Positions 36,392 to 45,290 of a stretch of DNA of 64,000 bases are shown here, one piece after another. The DNA is from Ostreococcus mediterraneus. Taxonomy: Eukaryota > Chlorophyta > Mamiellophyceae > Mamiellales > Bathycoccaceae. Where the stretch lies: positions 351,656 to 415,655 of the forward strand of contig WMKK01000003.1 in the NCBI GenBank assembly GCA_012295225.1. Reading direction: 5' to 3'. The translations under genes were made by a program, and so were the position numbers. Every line of letters begins with the position of its first letter. Within the stretch, counting starts at the first letter, position 1. The notes under the pieces were generated by a model that saw nothing but the letters and a program-made list of their open reading frames with translations, had not been told where the DNA came from and ran no database searches.

Positions 36392-38197
36392 ATGATACAA
36401 TCGTCATCGACGCGTCAGAACACGCTCGACGCATTTCTGTCGCGTGGCGCCGCGACAAAACCCGTTGGAGCACCGTCGCGCACGGGCGTTGAGAACATTC
36501 CCCCCGCGGTCATCGCCGGCGAGAACGCCCCCGAATGCATCGAGGATGACATCGAAGATGATGACGAAGCGATCATTCTAGCCCGCTGGCGCCGCGTGTA
36601 CGACGGTGTGACCGCATCGTCGAGTACGGCGGCGAACGACGACACGGCTTCGCGACGGTCGCGCGCCGTCGCCAGAGCCGCGTACGCGTACGCCGTCGCC
36701 AGAGCGAACGCGCGGCGACGCGCGAGAAACAGTCGCAACGCCTCGCGTGATTCGAGTTTTATGGGTGATTTGCGACGCTCGCAGTGCGTGTTTGGTCGAG
36801 GAGATGCGGCGAAACGTTTAAAACTTGCGGCGTCGGGCGTCGCCTCGCGGTCGTTGGGCGAATACGGCGAGTGCGCGTTACCGCATGCATCACTCGCGCG
36901 ATTATCTGCGCGAAATAACGCCGTGAATGCGATTGAATTTGATGCATGTGGGGCGTACGTGACGTCGGGTACGAATGGCGGGGCGATTGACGTGCTGGAG
37001 GTTGGATCGTTGCGCGAGACGCGCGGGGAGCTGTATTGTCCAAAGGTGAAACTATCGACGGACCGGTACATCGAAGCTTTGAAGTGGAACCCCGCGCGCA
37101 ATGCTATCATGACCGTGAGTGATTCTTCGAATGTTGTTATAGCGTATCGTGCGACGCCGCGTGCGCTCGGTCCTCGACGTGCGTCGACGGCGTCCGCCGC
37201 GGCGCAGTCGGATATTTTGCAAAACTACATCGCAAACGCGCACGGCCAAGCGAGTTCGGGCTTTGGGTTGCATGACTTGATTTGCGACCCGAATGATCCG
37301 CATGCGATCGTCGCGTGTTCGAGTCATGGTCAGGCGTTCGTTTGGGACACGCGTGTTGCAGGGGGTAAACACCGCGGCGAGTTGAGTTCGCACTTGAAAT
37401 CACCGTTGCAGTCGATCGTCATGTCAGACGATGGTCACACCGTAATTGCAGGAGTTGGCGACAGGAGCGACTTGTTAATCTGGGATATGCGAAAGCAAAG
37501 CGCGAAGAGTGGGACATCATTCGGGATGCTCGGTGTGAAGACGGAACGTTACGACCTCATAGCGCACCTGAGTATTGCCAAGCTGCTTCAAAAATCGGCG
37601 CTCGGCGCGGAGATGATGATCCCGAAGACCGGCGTGCATTGGATTGGGAATGATCCTGCAGATAGCAGGCGATTAGGATTTCACCTGGCAAATGGTTGGA
37701 GCGGGGTTGTGGACCTGCTGAAGCCGTGCGTGACGCACGCGCATTGCCCACCCGCGCCGTGGCTCGAAGTGAATCGACAACACAACGCCGCAGTGAATGA
37801 TGTCGAACCAGATTCGCTTTCAGTGCCGATACGAGATTTGCGTCGCCGGCGCGCGTGTTGGGTACCTGGAGTTGGCACTTTCGCCGTTGGTATGGGCGTG
37901 AAACCGGGCGTGCGAGTATTAGACTTTACGCCAACAACGAAATCTCGACATTGGGTGCATGGATTGACCATGGCTGACCTCGACAAGGAGCCTGAGATGC
38001 GTTACGCGACTGGGAACGAACCAGTACTGGTCGAAACGTCGACGAAGATTTTCACTGTCGCCGCACATCCGCTACATCACGGTGAACTCATCGCGGGTGG
38101 CGAGAGCGCGTTGAGTCTCATTGGATACGTCGCCGAGCGCCCAGCGGAAGAAAATCCAGAAGACGAGAGAGAGCCTCTGGACGCGACTCAAAATTAA
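36392..38197 (+). CDS. WD40-repeat protein with N-terminal PIP-box-like motif
   Basis: 601 residues. The very N-terminus reads QNTLDAFLSRGA from residue 9, close to the PCNA-interacting PIP box (Q-x-x-hydrophobic-x-x-aromatic-aromatic), with Gln9, Leu12 and Phe15 in place but Leu16 instead of the second aromatic. An acidic patch (about 50-60) and an Ala/Arg-rich helical stretch follow. From about 165 onward the sequence has WD40-like blades ('NAVNAIEFDACGAYVTSGTNGGAIDVLEV', 'YIEALKWNPARNAIMTVSDSSNVVIAY', 'GQAFVWDTRVAGG', 'RSDLLIWDMRKQS') forming a beta-propeller. I do not recognise the orthologue group. The architecture suggests a chromatin or replication-linked adaptor, but this is inference. 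Confidence 0.72.
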   Translation: MIQSSSTRQNTLDAFLSRGAATKPVGAPSRTGVENIPPAVIAGENAPECIEDDIEDDDEAIILARWRRVYDGVTASSSTAANDDTASRRSRAVARAAYAYAVARANARRRARNSRNASRDSSFMGDLRRSQCVFGRGDAAKRLKLAASGVASRSLGEYGECALPHASLARLSARNNAVNAIEFDACGAYVTSGTNGGAIDVLEVGSLRETRGELYCPKVKLSTDRYIEALKWNPARNAIMTVSDSSNVVIAYRATPRALGPRRASTASAAAQSDILQNYIANAHGQASSGFGLHDLICDPNDPHAIVACSSHGQAFVWDTRVAGGKHRGELSSHLKSPLQSIVMSDDGHTVIAGVGDRSDLLIWDMRKQSAKSGTSFGMLGVKTERYDLIAHLSIAKLLQKSALGAEMMIPKTGVHWIGNDPADSRRLGFHLANGWSGVVDLLKPCVTHAHCPPAPWLEVNRQHNAAVNDVEPDSLSVPIRDLRRRRACWVPGVGTFAVGMGVKPGVRVLDFTPTTKSRHWVHGLTMADLDKEPEMRYATGNEPVLVETSTKIFTVAAHPLHHGELIAGGESALSLIGYVAERPAEENPEDEREPLDATQN

Positions 38198-38295
38198 AAT
38201 ATTGTAGCATTATAAAGGGAAAAGCGCGGCTAGTTGCGCCTTCCACCTAGCTAGTAAACGCACATTGAATTACAGTCACAGTTGTGAGTTGAAAA

Positions 38296-39171
38296 TCACG
38301 AGCAACACGTCTTCTCCTTTGTAGCGCGATTTGTCCCGAGATTAATCCCGCCGCCGCCAAGACTATTCCCTTTTGACCCGGTCAAACGCGCCTTGATGTT
38401 CTTCGCAATCGCCATAAACGCATCTTCCACGTTCACGCTCGCCTTGGCTGACGTTTCAAAGAATGGAATGCCGAACTCATCCGCCAGCGCCTGCCCGCGC
38501 GCCTTGCTGATTACGCGCTTCTCCGCGGAAACGTCGCACTTGTTCCCAATCAGCACCTTATTCACATTCGAACTCGCGTGCTGCTCAATATTTCTCATCC
38601 ACCCACGCACGTTGTTAAAGCTCGTTTCATCCGTCACGTCGTATACGAGCAAAATCCCCATCGCCCCGCGATAGTACGCCGTCGTAATCGTCCGAAAGCG
38701 TTCCTGCCCGGCGGTATCCCAAATCTGTAGCTTTACCCGTTTACCATCCAACTCCACGGTTTTAATCTTAAAATCAATCCTACAATGTGCGGGTAAAACC
38801 CATGGAATGCGCGCGCGTCAGTCGAAAGAAGGAAAACGCGCGCGCGACGGCGTACGCCAATTTCGCCTTTGAATCAATCCAACACACGCGTCGCGTGCAC
38901 GCACCCGATAGTCGTTATAAAGCTCGTCGTGAATTGATCATCGCTAAATCTCAACAGCAAACAACTCTTCCCCACGCCTGCGTGTGTGCGGCGCCCACGA
39001 AACCCACCATTCGTCGTCAGTCAAAATTAAAATCAAGCGCCACCTGGCGCCGAGTTCGCGACGACGCGACGACGACGACGCGCCGCGCGCCGCGCGACGA
39101 CACCACCTACCGCTATCACCGATGAGCAATAGCTTTAGCAAATGATCGTAGTGTTGCCCACTCGACGTCAT
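38296..39171 (-). CDS. Rab GTPase, RabE/Rab8-like (three exons)
   Basis: Exons 39111-39171, 38905-38977 and 38296-38779 (minus strand) give 205 residues starting [25 protein letters not shown]. All GTP-binding motifs are present: GDSGVGKS (P-loop, completed only by splicing), the switch I threonine in 'FITTIGIDF', WDTAGQE, NKCD and ETSAK. '[52 protein letters not shown]' matches plant RabE/Rab8 and yeast Sec4/Ypt1 relatives. The C-terminus ends TCCS with two cysteines for geranylgeranylation. Role: exocytic vesicle traffic from Golgi to plasma membrane. Reading only the last exon would miss the entire P-loop. Confidence 0.93.
38780..38904 (-). other. Intron 2 of the RabE-like gene
   Basis: 125 bp on the minus strand, donor GTGCGTGCA, branch motif ACTGAC with its adenine at 38818 (38 nt before the end), acceptor ATTGTAG. 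Phase 2; joins 'TTIG' to 'IDFKIKT'. Confidence 0.92.
38978..39110 (-). other. Intron 1 of the RabE-like gene
   Basis: 133 bp on the minus strand, donor GTAGGTGGT, branch motif ACTGAC with its adenine at 39017 (39 nt before the end), acceptor CACGCAG. Phase 1; completes the P-loop. Confidence 0.92.
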
Positions 39172-39287
39172 TTGCCGCGACGCACGGCGCACAGTGGCGC
39201 CACACCACGTCGCCTCGTTTCCACCCGCGCGCGCGTGTCACCACCCGCGCTTCTTCGTCGTCGTCGCCGCCGCCACCGACGACGACC

Positions 39288-40457
39288 ATGGTGCTTCACA
39301 ACCACGCGCTCGGGTACGCCTGGGCGTTCGTCGCGTCGTTCGCCAACGCATCGACGGATAATTTACGAAAGTTTGCATCGTCGCGCGTGCATAATCCGAG
39401 CGAGATCGTGGCGCTGAGCGAGCTCGTAAACGTCGTGGCGCTCACCGCGGCGATTGTGATCACTGGGAAATGGTCGGTGATGATGTCGTCGATGCGTCAT
39501 TACGATTTTATGGCGCTTGCGGGCGCGGCGGGGGTGCTTAAGGCGTTGAGCGGGACGTTGTTGCAGCGCGCGTTGCAGCTCACGCCGCTGTCGTTGTGCG
39601 TCCCTTATTTAGCGTTTACCCCGCTGTGGTTGCTAGTGATTAGTTTTTTCTTAGTGCATGAGACGCCGACAGTGCGTGGGGTGTGTGGGGTGTGTGTGAT
39701 TACGCTGGGGGCGTACTTGTTGAATGCGAACGCGGGGAAGGATGGGGAGAAGTTTGACAAGTCGCCTAGAGCGTCGTCTGCGACTGGCGACGGCGCGGCT
39801 GCGACGACAACGACGCGCACATACGCTGGAGGTGCAAGGATTTTGGACGCATTGTCACCAGCTGGGGCGAAGAGAACATTAGAACGCTCGCAGTCGTGGA
39901 TGTCCGTCGCTTCGAGCGGGTTGGAGACGGTAATCGATTTCGGCTCGATGTCGTTGGATAAGCGCGCAAAACAAGGCTTATTCGCGCGTGCGATCGGAAA
40001 TCAAATTGACACGTTGCGCAACAACCCAGGGAGTTTGCTGACGATGCTTTGCGCCGCGCTCTACGCCCTTATTGCCGATCTCGACAAGCTCGGAAAGTTG
40101 CATTCCAGCGACTTGCTCGTCTTCATGTGCGTGCAACGATGCTTCATTTGCTTCCCTACGCTAGCCTTGGTTCTCGTTCGTTCACCCTCGGCATTCAAGA
40201 ATTTCAAGTCTTCGCGCACCGCGGTGACGCTCGTGTTGATTGGCCTCACCGACATCGCCGGCATGGCGGCATTCTTGAACGCCATCAACTACATATTTAC
40301 CTCGTACGCCGTCGCCGCCAAGCGTACGTCGATTTTAGCCTCCGTCGTCGGCGGCGCCGTCTTCTTCAAAGAACCCATCGCCCGGCGCTTGCCTTACATC
40401 TTCATCATGTTCATTGGCATGGCACTCGTATTACTTGCCGATGCTGATCGTCATTAA
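39288..40457 (+). CDS. EamA/DMT-type membrane transporter
   Basis: 389 residues with about ten hydrophobic helices arranged as two halves separated by a soluble Ser/Thr/Ala-rich loop (about 150-235). The first half has 'GTLLQRALQLTPLSLCVPYLAFTPLWLLVISFFLVHE', the second 'FTSYAVAAKRTSILASVVGGAVFFKEPIARRLPYIFIMFIGMALVLL', the recurrent terminal pattern of the drug/metabolite transporter superfamily, in which EamA duplicates end at a glutamate-containing helix. The substrate cannot be inferred. It is divergent from the Rab gene, 116 bp between starts, so the two probably share a promoter. Confidence 0.78.
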   Translation: MVLHNHALGYAWAFVASFANASTDNLRKFASSRVHNPSEIVALSELVNVVALTAAIVITGKWSVMMSSMRHYDFMALAGAAGVLKALSGTLLQRALQLTPLSLCVPYLAFTPLWLLVISFFLVHETPTVRGVCGVCVITLGAYLLNANAGKDGEKFDKSPRASSATGDGAAATTTTRTYAGGARILDALSPAGAKRTLERSQSWMSVASSGLETVIDFGSMSLDKRAKQGLFARAIGNQIDTLRNNPGSLLTMLCAALYALIADLDKLGKLHSSDLLVFMCVQRCFICFPTLALVLVRSPSAFKNFKSSRTAVTLVLIGLTDIAGMAAFLNAINYIFTSYAVAAKRTSILASVVGGAVFFKEPIARRLPYIFIMFIGMALVLLADADRH

Positions 40458-40581
40458 CCGCAGCATGCGCTGTGTAGCCATTGTAACATTACCGCGTCGC
40501 GTTCGCGTCCATTCGCCGCTTAAACCCCACTCGTTTTATCCAGCCGTCACACGATCGCACGCGCGTTCGCCGCTCGTCGTC

Positions 40582-42309
40582 ATGGATCCCGACGCCAATG
40601 AGAAGGAAATCGAGAGTACGTCAACGCTCGATGCGCATCGGCGCGGCCGACGCCGTCGTCGCGGTCGCGCGCGAGAGAAAACGCGCGGCGATCGCGTCGC
40701 GCTGTCGAGCCGCCGGCGAGGTCTAGCGGCGTCAACACAAACCGCGTCTCGCGCGAGAGACGACGCGATCAGGCGTATCGCGCGCGTGCGATGTGTTCGC
40801 GCGCGTTCTTGTGCGTGTGCGTGTGTGCGTGGACTGACGATGTGTGTGTGCGCGCCTCGGCGGGTGCGTGTGTTTCGTTTGAATAGTTTGGAAGATGCGC
40901 AAGGTGCGTGTTCGCGCGTTCATCGCGGTATTCGCGCGTGTAGGGTGATGATGCGCGCGTGTTGTGCGTAAATTGTGTTATATGTAATGTGTGGTGTACT
41001 GACGCGTGGTATTTGTGTGTGTTTTCGTTCGGTGTAGCTCATCAAGAAGCTGGAAGACGCGCGAGGGAACGGGACGTCGATGATTTCGCTCGTGATCCCG
41101 CCTAAGGGGCAAATCGCACTCGTGAACAAGATGTTGGTCGATGAAATGGGCACGGCGACGAATATTAAGTCGCGCGTGAACCGCCAATCCGTGCTTGACG
41201 CTATTGGGTCGGCGCAGCAGCGTTTGAAGCTGTATAATAGAGTCCCAGATAATGGTTTGGTCGTGTATTGCGGTGCCGTGTTGACGGAGTCTGGCAAGGA
41301 AAGACAGATGAAGATTGATTTTGAACCTTTCAAACCAATCAACACGTCCTTGTATATGTGCGATAACAAATTTCACACCAGCGCGCTGAGCGATTTATTG
41401 CAAAATGATCAAAAGTATGGTTTCGTCATCATGGATGGTAACGGTACGCTTTTCGGCACGTTGTGCGGAAACCACCGGGAAATTTTACAAAAGATCAGCG
41501 TTGATTTGCCCAAGAAGCACGGTAGAGGTGGTCAGTCTGCGCTTCGTTTCGCGCGCTTGCGTTTAGAGAAACGTCAAAACTACCTCAGTAAGGTTGCAGA
41601 ACTCGCGACGCAGCACTTCATCACAAACGACAGACCCAACGTCGCCGGTTTAGTGCTCGCTGGTTCGGCAGATTTTAAGAACCGTCTCTCCGAGGCGGAT
41701 TGCTTTGATAATCGTTTGCAAGAAGTCGTTTTGAGCGTTGTTGATGTTTCTTACGGTGGTGAAAACGGCTTCAATCAAGCCATCGAGCTCTCTGCCGACA
41801 CATTGTCGTCGCTCAAGTTTATTCAAGAGAAGAAGTTGGTCAGCCGGTTCTTTGACGAAATCGCTCAAGACACTGGAAAATACACATTTGGGATCAACGA
41901 TACGCTCACGTGCCTGGAGATGGGTGCTGTTGAAACTTTGGTGTGCTGGGAAAACCTTGAAGTCGAGCGTGTGACTATGATGAACAGCCAAACGCAAGAG
42001 GAAACTGTAAAGTACTTCCGTCCCGAGGAGCTTACGGATAACGAGCACGTGCGCGACAAGGAAAGTGGTGTGGATTTGGAAATTATCGACAAGATGCCCA
42101 TGTTGGAGTGGTTAGCTGAAGAGTATAAAAAGTTTGGTTGCGCGCTTGAAATTATTTCCGACAAGTCTCAAGAAGGAAACCAGTTCTGCCGCGGTTTTGG
42201 TGGCATCGGTGGTTTGCTTCGCTACCAAGTCGACTTGACAGCCTTCGAATGCGCCGTCGATGCCGACTCGGATGCATGGGACAGCGACGATAGCGAGTGC
42301 TTCATCTAA
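40582..42309 (+). CDS. ERF1: Eukaryotic peptide chain release factor 1 (eRF1), three exons with a 17-nt micro-exon
   Basis: Exons 40582-40615, 40887-40903 and 41038-42309 give 440 residues starting [32 protein letters not shown]. The stop-codon recognition motifs NIKS and YxCxxxF (YMCDNKF) and the catalytic GGQ loop ([18 protein letters not shown]) are intact. '[13 protein letters not shown]' and the acidic end '[14 protein letters not shown]' are typical. eRF1 recognises all three stop codons in the ribosomal A site and, with eRF3, triggers peptide release. The micro-exon encodes I-WKMRK, a conserved segment of the first helix; without it the protein would start only at Met15 of exon 3 with the N-terminal helix missing. 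Confidence 0.95.
40616..40886 (+). other. Intron 1 of the eRF1 gene
   Basis: 271 bp, donor GTACGTCAA, branch motif ACTGAC with its adenine at 40837 (49 nt before the end), acceptor TGAATAG. Phase 1. Confidence 0.88.
40904..41037 (+). other. Intron 2 of the eRF1 gene
   Basis: 134 bp, donor GTGCGTGTT, branch motif ACTGAC with its adenine at 41002 (35 nt before the end), acceptor GGTGTAG. Phase 0. Confidence 0.92.
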
Positions 42310-42467
42310 TTTGCGTTGATAACTCTCAATTCTGTAGTAAAAAGTAATCCATTTGACACACAAAAAAGCGTTTCGCATCTTCCCGAGGCGAGACGAGGTG
42401 GTGGCCCTCGCGTGGCCGCACTGCGTGCCTCTTCATCTCGCGTGCGCGACGCCGTCGCTAATGCACG

Positions 42468-42935
42468 ATGGGAAATCAAGTTAGCATGGTGCCCTCTACG
42501 AAATCGTCTTCGCTCTCATACTCGCGTCGCCACGCTCTGGCACTGCAACTCCACCCGCGGCATGCCCGTCCGAGCACACCGCCTGTAAAAGCTCACAGCG
42601 GCAGTGCGCTCGCGCCTTTCGACTATCTCCCAGACGAGCTAGTTGCGGTGATTTTCACACATTTACCCGGCGATGATTTGGCCCGCGTGTCGTGTATCGA
42701 CCACAGGTTCGCACGGCTCGCAAACGACGACGACGAGCTGTGGCTCAGAGCTCTTCGCCGAGACTTTGGAACGGCTTTTGCGCCGCCTCCTGGCGTGCAC
42801 GTGCCCAAAGGTGACGGAAAGTTACAGTACGCCACATGTCGAGAGACTTTTCGCGCAATTGTTCGTGGTCGACTCGGAGGGGACGGGCAGATTCCTTCAA
42901 ACGACGTTCGGGTGGGAATGAGAGTCTACGGTTAA
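42468..42935 (+). CDS. F-box protein, possibly N-myristoylated
   Basis: 155 residues. An F-box lies at about 48-92: 'FDYLPDELVAVIFTHLPGDDLARVSCIDHRFARLANDDDELWLRAL'. It should bind Skp1 and place the protein in an SCF ubiquitin ligase. No repeats (Kelch, LRR, WD40) follow, so the substrate-binding part is the short C-terminus or the N-terminus. The first residues are MGNQVSM, which fit the N-myristoylation rule (Gly2, Ser6); membrane attachment is therefore possible. The stop lies only 17 bp before the next start codon on the same strand, an unusually tight tandem arrangement. Confidence 0.72.
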   Translation: MGNQVSMVPSTKSSSLSYSRRHALALQLHPRHARPSTPPVKAHSGSALAPFDYLPDELVAVIFTHLPGDDLARVSCIDHRFARLANDDDELWLRALRRDFGTAFAPPPGVHVPKGDGKLQYATCRETFRAIVRGRLGGDGQIPSNDVRVGMRVYG

Positions 42936-42952
42936 CCTCACTTTGTAACGCG

Positions 42953-43432
42953 ATGTCCGTGGACGAGTTCTTGAATCGCGCACTCAAAGACGCGTCAGAA
43001 GCGTTAAAGTCCAAGAGTTCATCGGACAAGAACCCTTGGCGGGAGGCGTTGGATGTGTGGCGAGGATTTTACGCGGCGGTGGACTGGTCGGAGACGTGGT
43101 TGCGCGCGCTCCTCGTGGCACACGCGGCGCTCTTCGTCGTCATAATCGCTACAAGACGCAGTGAACGCACACAGGGTGTATTATTTTGCGTGTGTGCAGC
43201 TGTCGTGTTTGCAGCTGAGCGCATCAACGCGTTCGCTGGCGCGCGTTGGGAATCCTTTTCGGGGCAAAACTACTTTGACTCGCGAGGGAGGTTTACTTCT
43301 GTCGTGCTTTCAACGCCATTATTAATAGCGGCGTGCGTGGTATTGGTGAACATGCTTTTAATTATGACGAAGCTCATGGTAGACGTCGCACAGCGCCGCG
43401 GACGAGGAGGTAGTCTGAAGAAAACGCAGTAA
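42953..43432 (+). CDS. TMEM18-like membrane protein
   Basis: 159 residues starting MSVDEFLNRALKDA. Three hydrophobic helices are visible (about 48-65, 72-92 and 115-137). The conserved block 'WRGFYAAVDWSETWL', the middle 'AAERINAFAGARWESFSGQNYFDSRGRFTSVVLSTPLL', and the basic tail 'RRGRGGSLKKTQ' match transmembrane protein 18. In animals TMEM18 sits in the nuclear envelope, but its molecular function is not settled. The start is chosen because the frame upstream overlaps the F-box gene and carries no TMEM18-like sequence. Confidence 0.85.
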   Translation: MSVDEFLNRALKDASEALKSKSSSDKNPWREALDVWRGFYAAVDWSETWLRALLVAHAALFVVIIATRRSERTQGVLFCVCAAVVFAAERINAFAGARWESFSGQNYFDSRGRFTSVVLSTPLLIAACVVLVNMLLIMTKLMVDVAQRRGRGGSLKKTQ

Positions 43433-43620
43433 AAGAGAAACTGATAGATTGTTTTAGAGGGCTCGCGCTTTCCCGACGCTTTCGCATCGAAACGTTTGTT
43501 AGTTTTAGTAGATTTATGTACAAAGTATTTGTAATGTGTATCATGGAATTGTGAGAACGAATGCGATCGCGTTGAATCGTGCGTAACGACAGGGCGAAGA
43601 ATCGTGCTATCGGTAAATCG

Positions 43621-44796
43621 CTAAGTGTCAACTGTCAAGACGCCGTGTTTTTTGCAGATGCTCTTGATATGCTCTAGCTTTGACGTAGCGTCTGGAATGT
43701 CAAGCGCCAAATCTGTAACGTGACCTTCAACACGAAGGAACCCTTTCTGCATTTGACTGGCGCTTATCTCGCCGCTATCCCCCAGTACCTTGAGTAAACC
43801 GAGAATGTTGGCGACGTTGTTGCAATCTTTAGGAGCCTCCAAAGCCATGGTGAGGGCGAGTTTAACAAACTCGTGATGGAAGAACGGCATACCAAGATCA
43901 TGCAAGCAGTGTCGAGCTTCGGAAACGTCGTTCGTGACGATGTACTCGTCAAGCATGGCTTTGATTTTCAGCTTGGCAGCGTCTAGAGGCGATTTATCAA
44001 AGTCACCCCACGCGCGCAGTACCCTGTCGCTATGACCTGGTCCAGATAAATGCCCATGAGCGAGTAGCAACGCTTCTTGAGCGACTTTACCCTCGCACGT
44101 GGACATAGCCGCAACGGTGTCTGGGAAAGATGGAGGTAAAATGTCGTCGATGATGGCTCGTGCGACGAACATTCCGAGAACCTCTGCCGTGTCCGGAACG
44201 TCAATCACGAGATCATCCGCCGCTTCGATCAATCGCACAAATCCACGTTGAATTTGTGCACTAGAAAGCGCACTCGGATACAGCGCGCTGAGTAGTACTG
44301 CGGCGGCTTCTTTTTCCCGGTGCCCTCGGTCCATGGCGAGAGTCACCAAGCGCTTGACGAAAAAGTGTTCAAACATCGGTGCGTCGAGTTTTTCCACGCG
44401 CGTCCAAGCCTCATCAATATCCGATGAGCTGAAGTACTCAAGAATGATCGCCCCCGCCTGATCTTTGTACTGCTCGATGACATCCTTACTTTTGCCCCCG
44501 ACGTCCACCGTCCTAAACGTCGTGGGTTCCTCCGTCGAGTCGTAATTCGGATCCCCCGAATCCAGCGCATACACCGGTGAATCATCAATCACCGACAGCA
44601 CGCGCATGGTTTCATCCCCTTTTTGTCCGCGTCCACTCGCGCGAGAATGTTGCACGCCGTGCGAATCCACCCACTGCACGCTCAGCGCCGCGCTCTCGCG
44701 TCCAGTCAGCCCCGCGCCTTTCCCCGCCGCCTCCAACTGATGCCTCTTACGAATCGTCGCATCGAATGCCTTTTGCTGCTCCACCGTGAGCAACAT
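43621..44796 (-). CDS. Two-MA3-domain protein (PDCD4/MRF-like)
   Basis: 391 residues. Two MA3 domains lie at about 108-225 ('KDQAGAIILEYFSSSDIDEAWTRVEKLDAPMFEHFFVKRLVTLAMDR...') and about 270-385 ('LKIKAMLDEYIVTNDVSEARHCLHDLGMPFFHHEFVKLALTMALE...'). MA3 domains bind the initiation helicase eIF4A and regulate cap-dependent translation. Animal PDCD4 has two such domains; land-plant MRF proteins have four, so this gene has the animal-like number. The N-terminal ~105 residues (MLLTVEQQKAFDATIRKRHQLE...) are basic then acidic and may bind RNA. Convergent with TMEM18. Confidence 0.87.
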   Translation of the reverse strand: MLLTVEQQKAFDATIRKRHQLEAAGKGAGLTGRESAALSVQWVDSHGVQHSRASGRGQKGDETMRVLSVIDDSPVYALDSGDPNYDSTEEPTTFRTVDVGGKSKDVIEQYKDQAGAIILEYFSSSDIDEAWTRVEKLDAPMFEHFFVKRLVTLAMDRGHREKEAAAVLLSALYPSALSSAQIQRGFVRLIEAADDLVIDVPDTAEVLGMFVARAIIDDILPPSFPDTVAAMSTCEGKVAQEALLLAHGHLSGPGHSDRVLRAWGDFDKSPLDAAKLKIKAMLDEYIVTNDVSEARHCLHDLGMPFFHHEFVKLALTMALEAPKDCNNVANILGLLKVLGDSGEISASQMQKGFLRVEGHVTDLALDIPDATSKLEHIKSICKKHGVLTVDT

Positions 44797-45290
44797 CTCG
44801 AACGATCGCTGTCGCAGCCGCGGCGGCGCGATTCACCCTCCTCGGTCTGCGTTCCCGAGCGCGGCGTCGGGAAAGAAATCCAATCGAACGCTGCGCGAGG
44901 ATGCTTTTCGTGCGCCTACGCGGTGCGTTGACGCGCGCGATGCCCTATATCCGCGATGCGCGGCGCGAGAACACGCTGGCGAGAAATCCGATCGAGCGTT
45001 TGCGCGCGTTCGCGTGCGCCGTGCGTCGTCGTGGGCGGCGTCAGCGGCCGTCGTTCGCGTCGCGGTGTGTCGACGGTCGTGTGCCGAGGCGGACCGAACA
45101 GATGTCCACGTGCCGTACTATGATCTCTATACCCTCTGTTTAATATATATTTATAACGCTGACTCGACAGTTGAGATATTTTCGTGATATAGAGGAATAT
45201 TATTCACAATATTGATGCGTTCCGGCACTGCGGCACCCCCGCGCGCGACACCGGCGCCAGTGCTCGCGCCGCGATCGCGACGCGTCGACG
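44797..45290. promoter_or_regulatory. Divergent promoter region between MA3 and parvulin genes
   Basis: 494 bases between two divergent start codons. The left two thirds are CG-rich; an AT-rich section (TTTAATATATATTTATAACG at 45138-45157 and nearby TATTTTCGTGATATAGAGGAATATTATT) lies 90-155 bases before the parvulin ATG and is the most TATA-like sequence in the neighbourhood. No conserved ORF or RNA gene was found. Confidence 0.45.
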
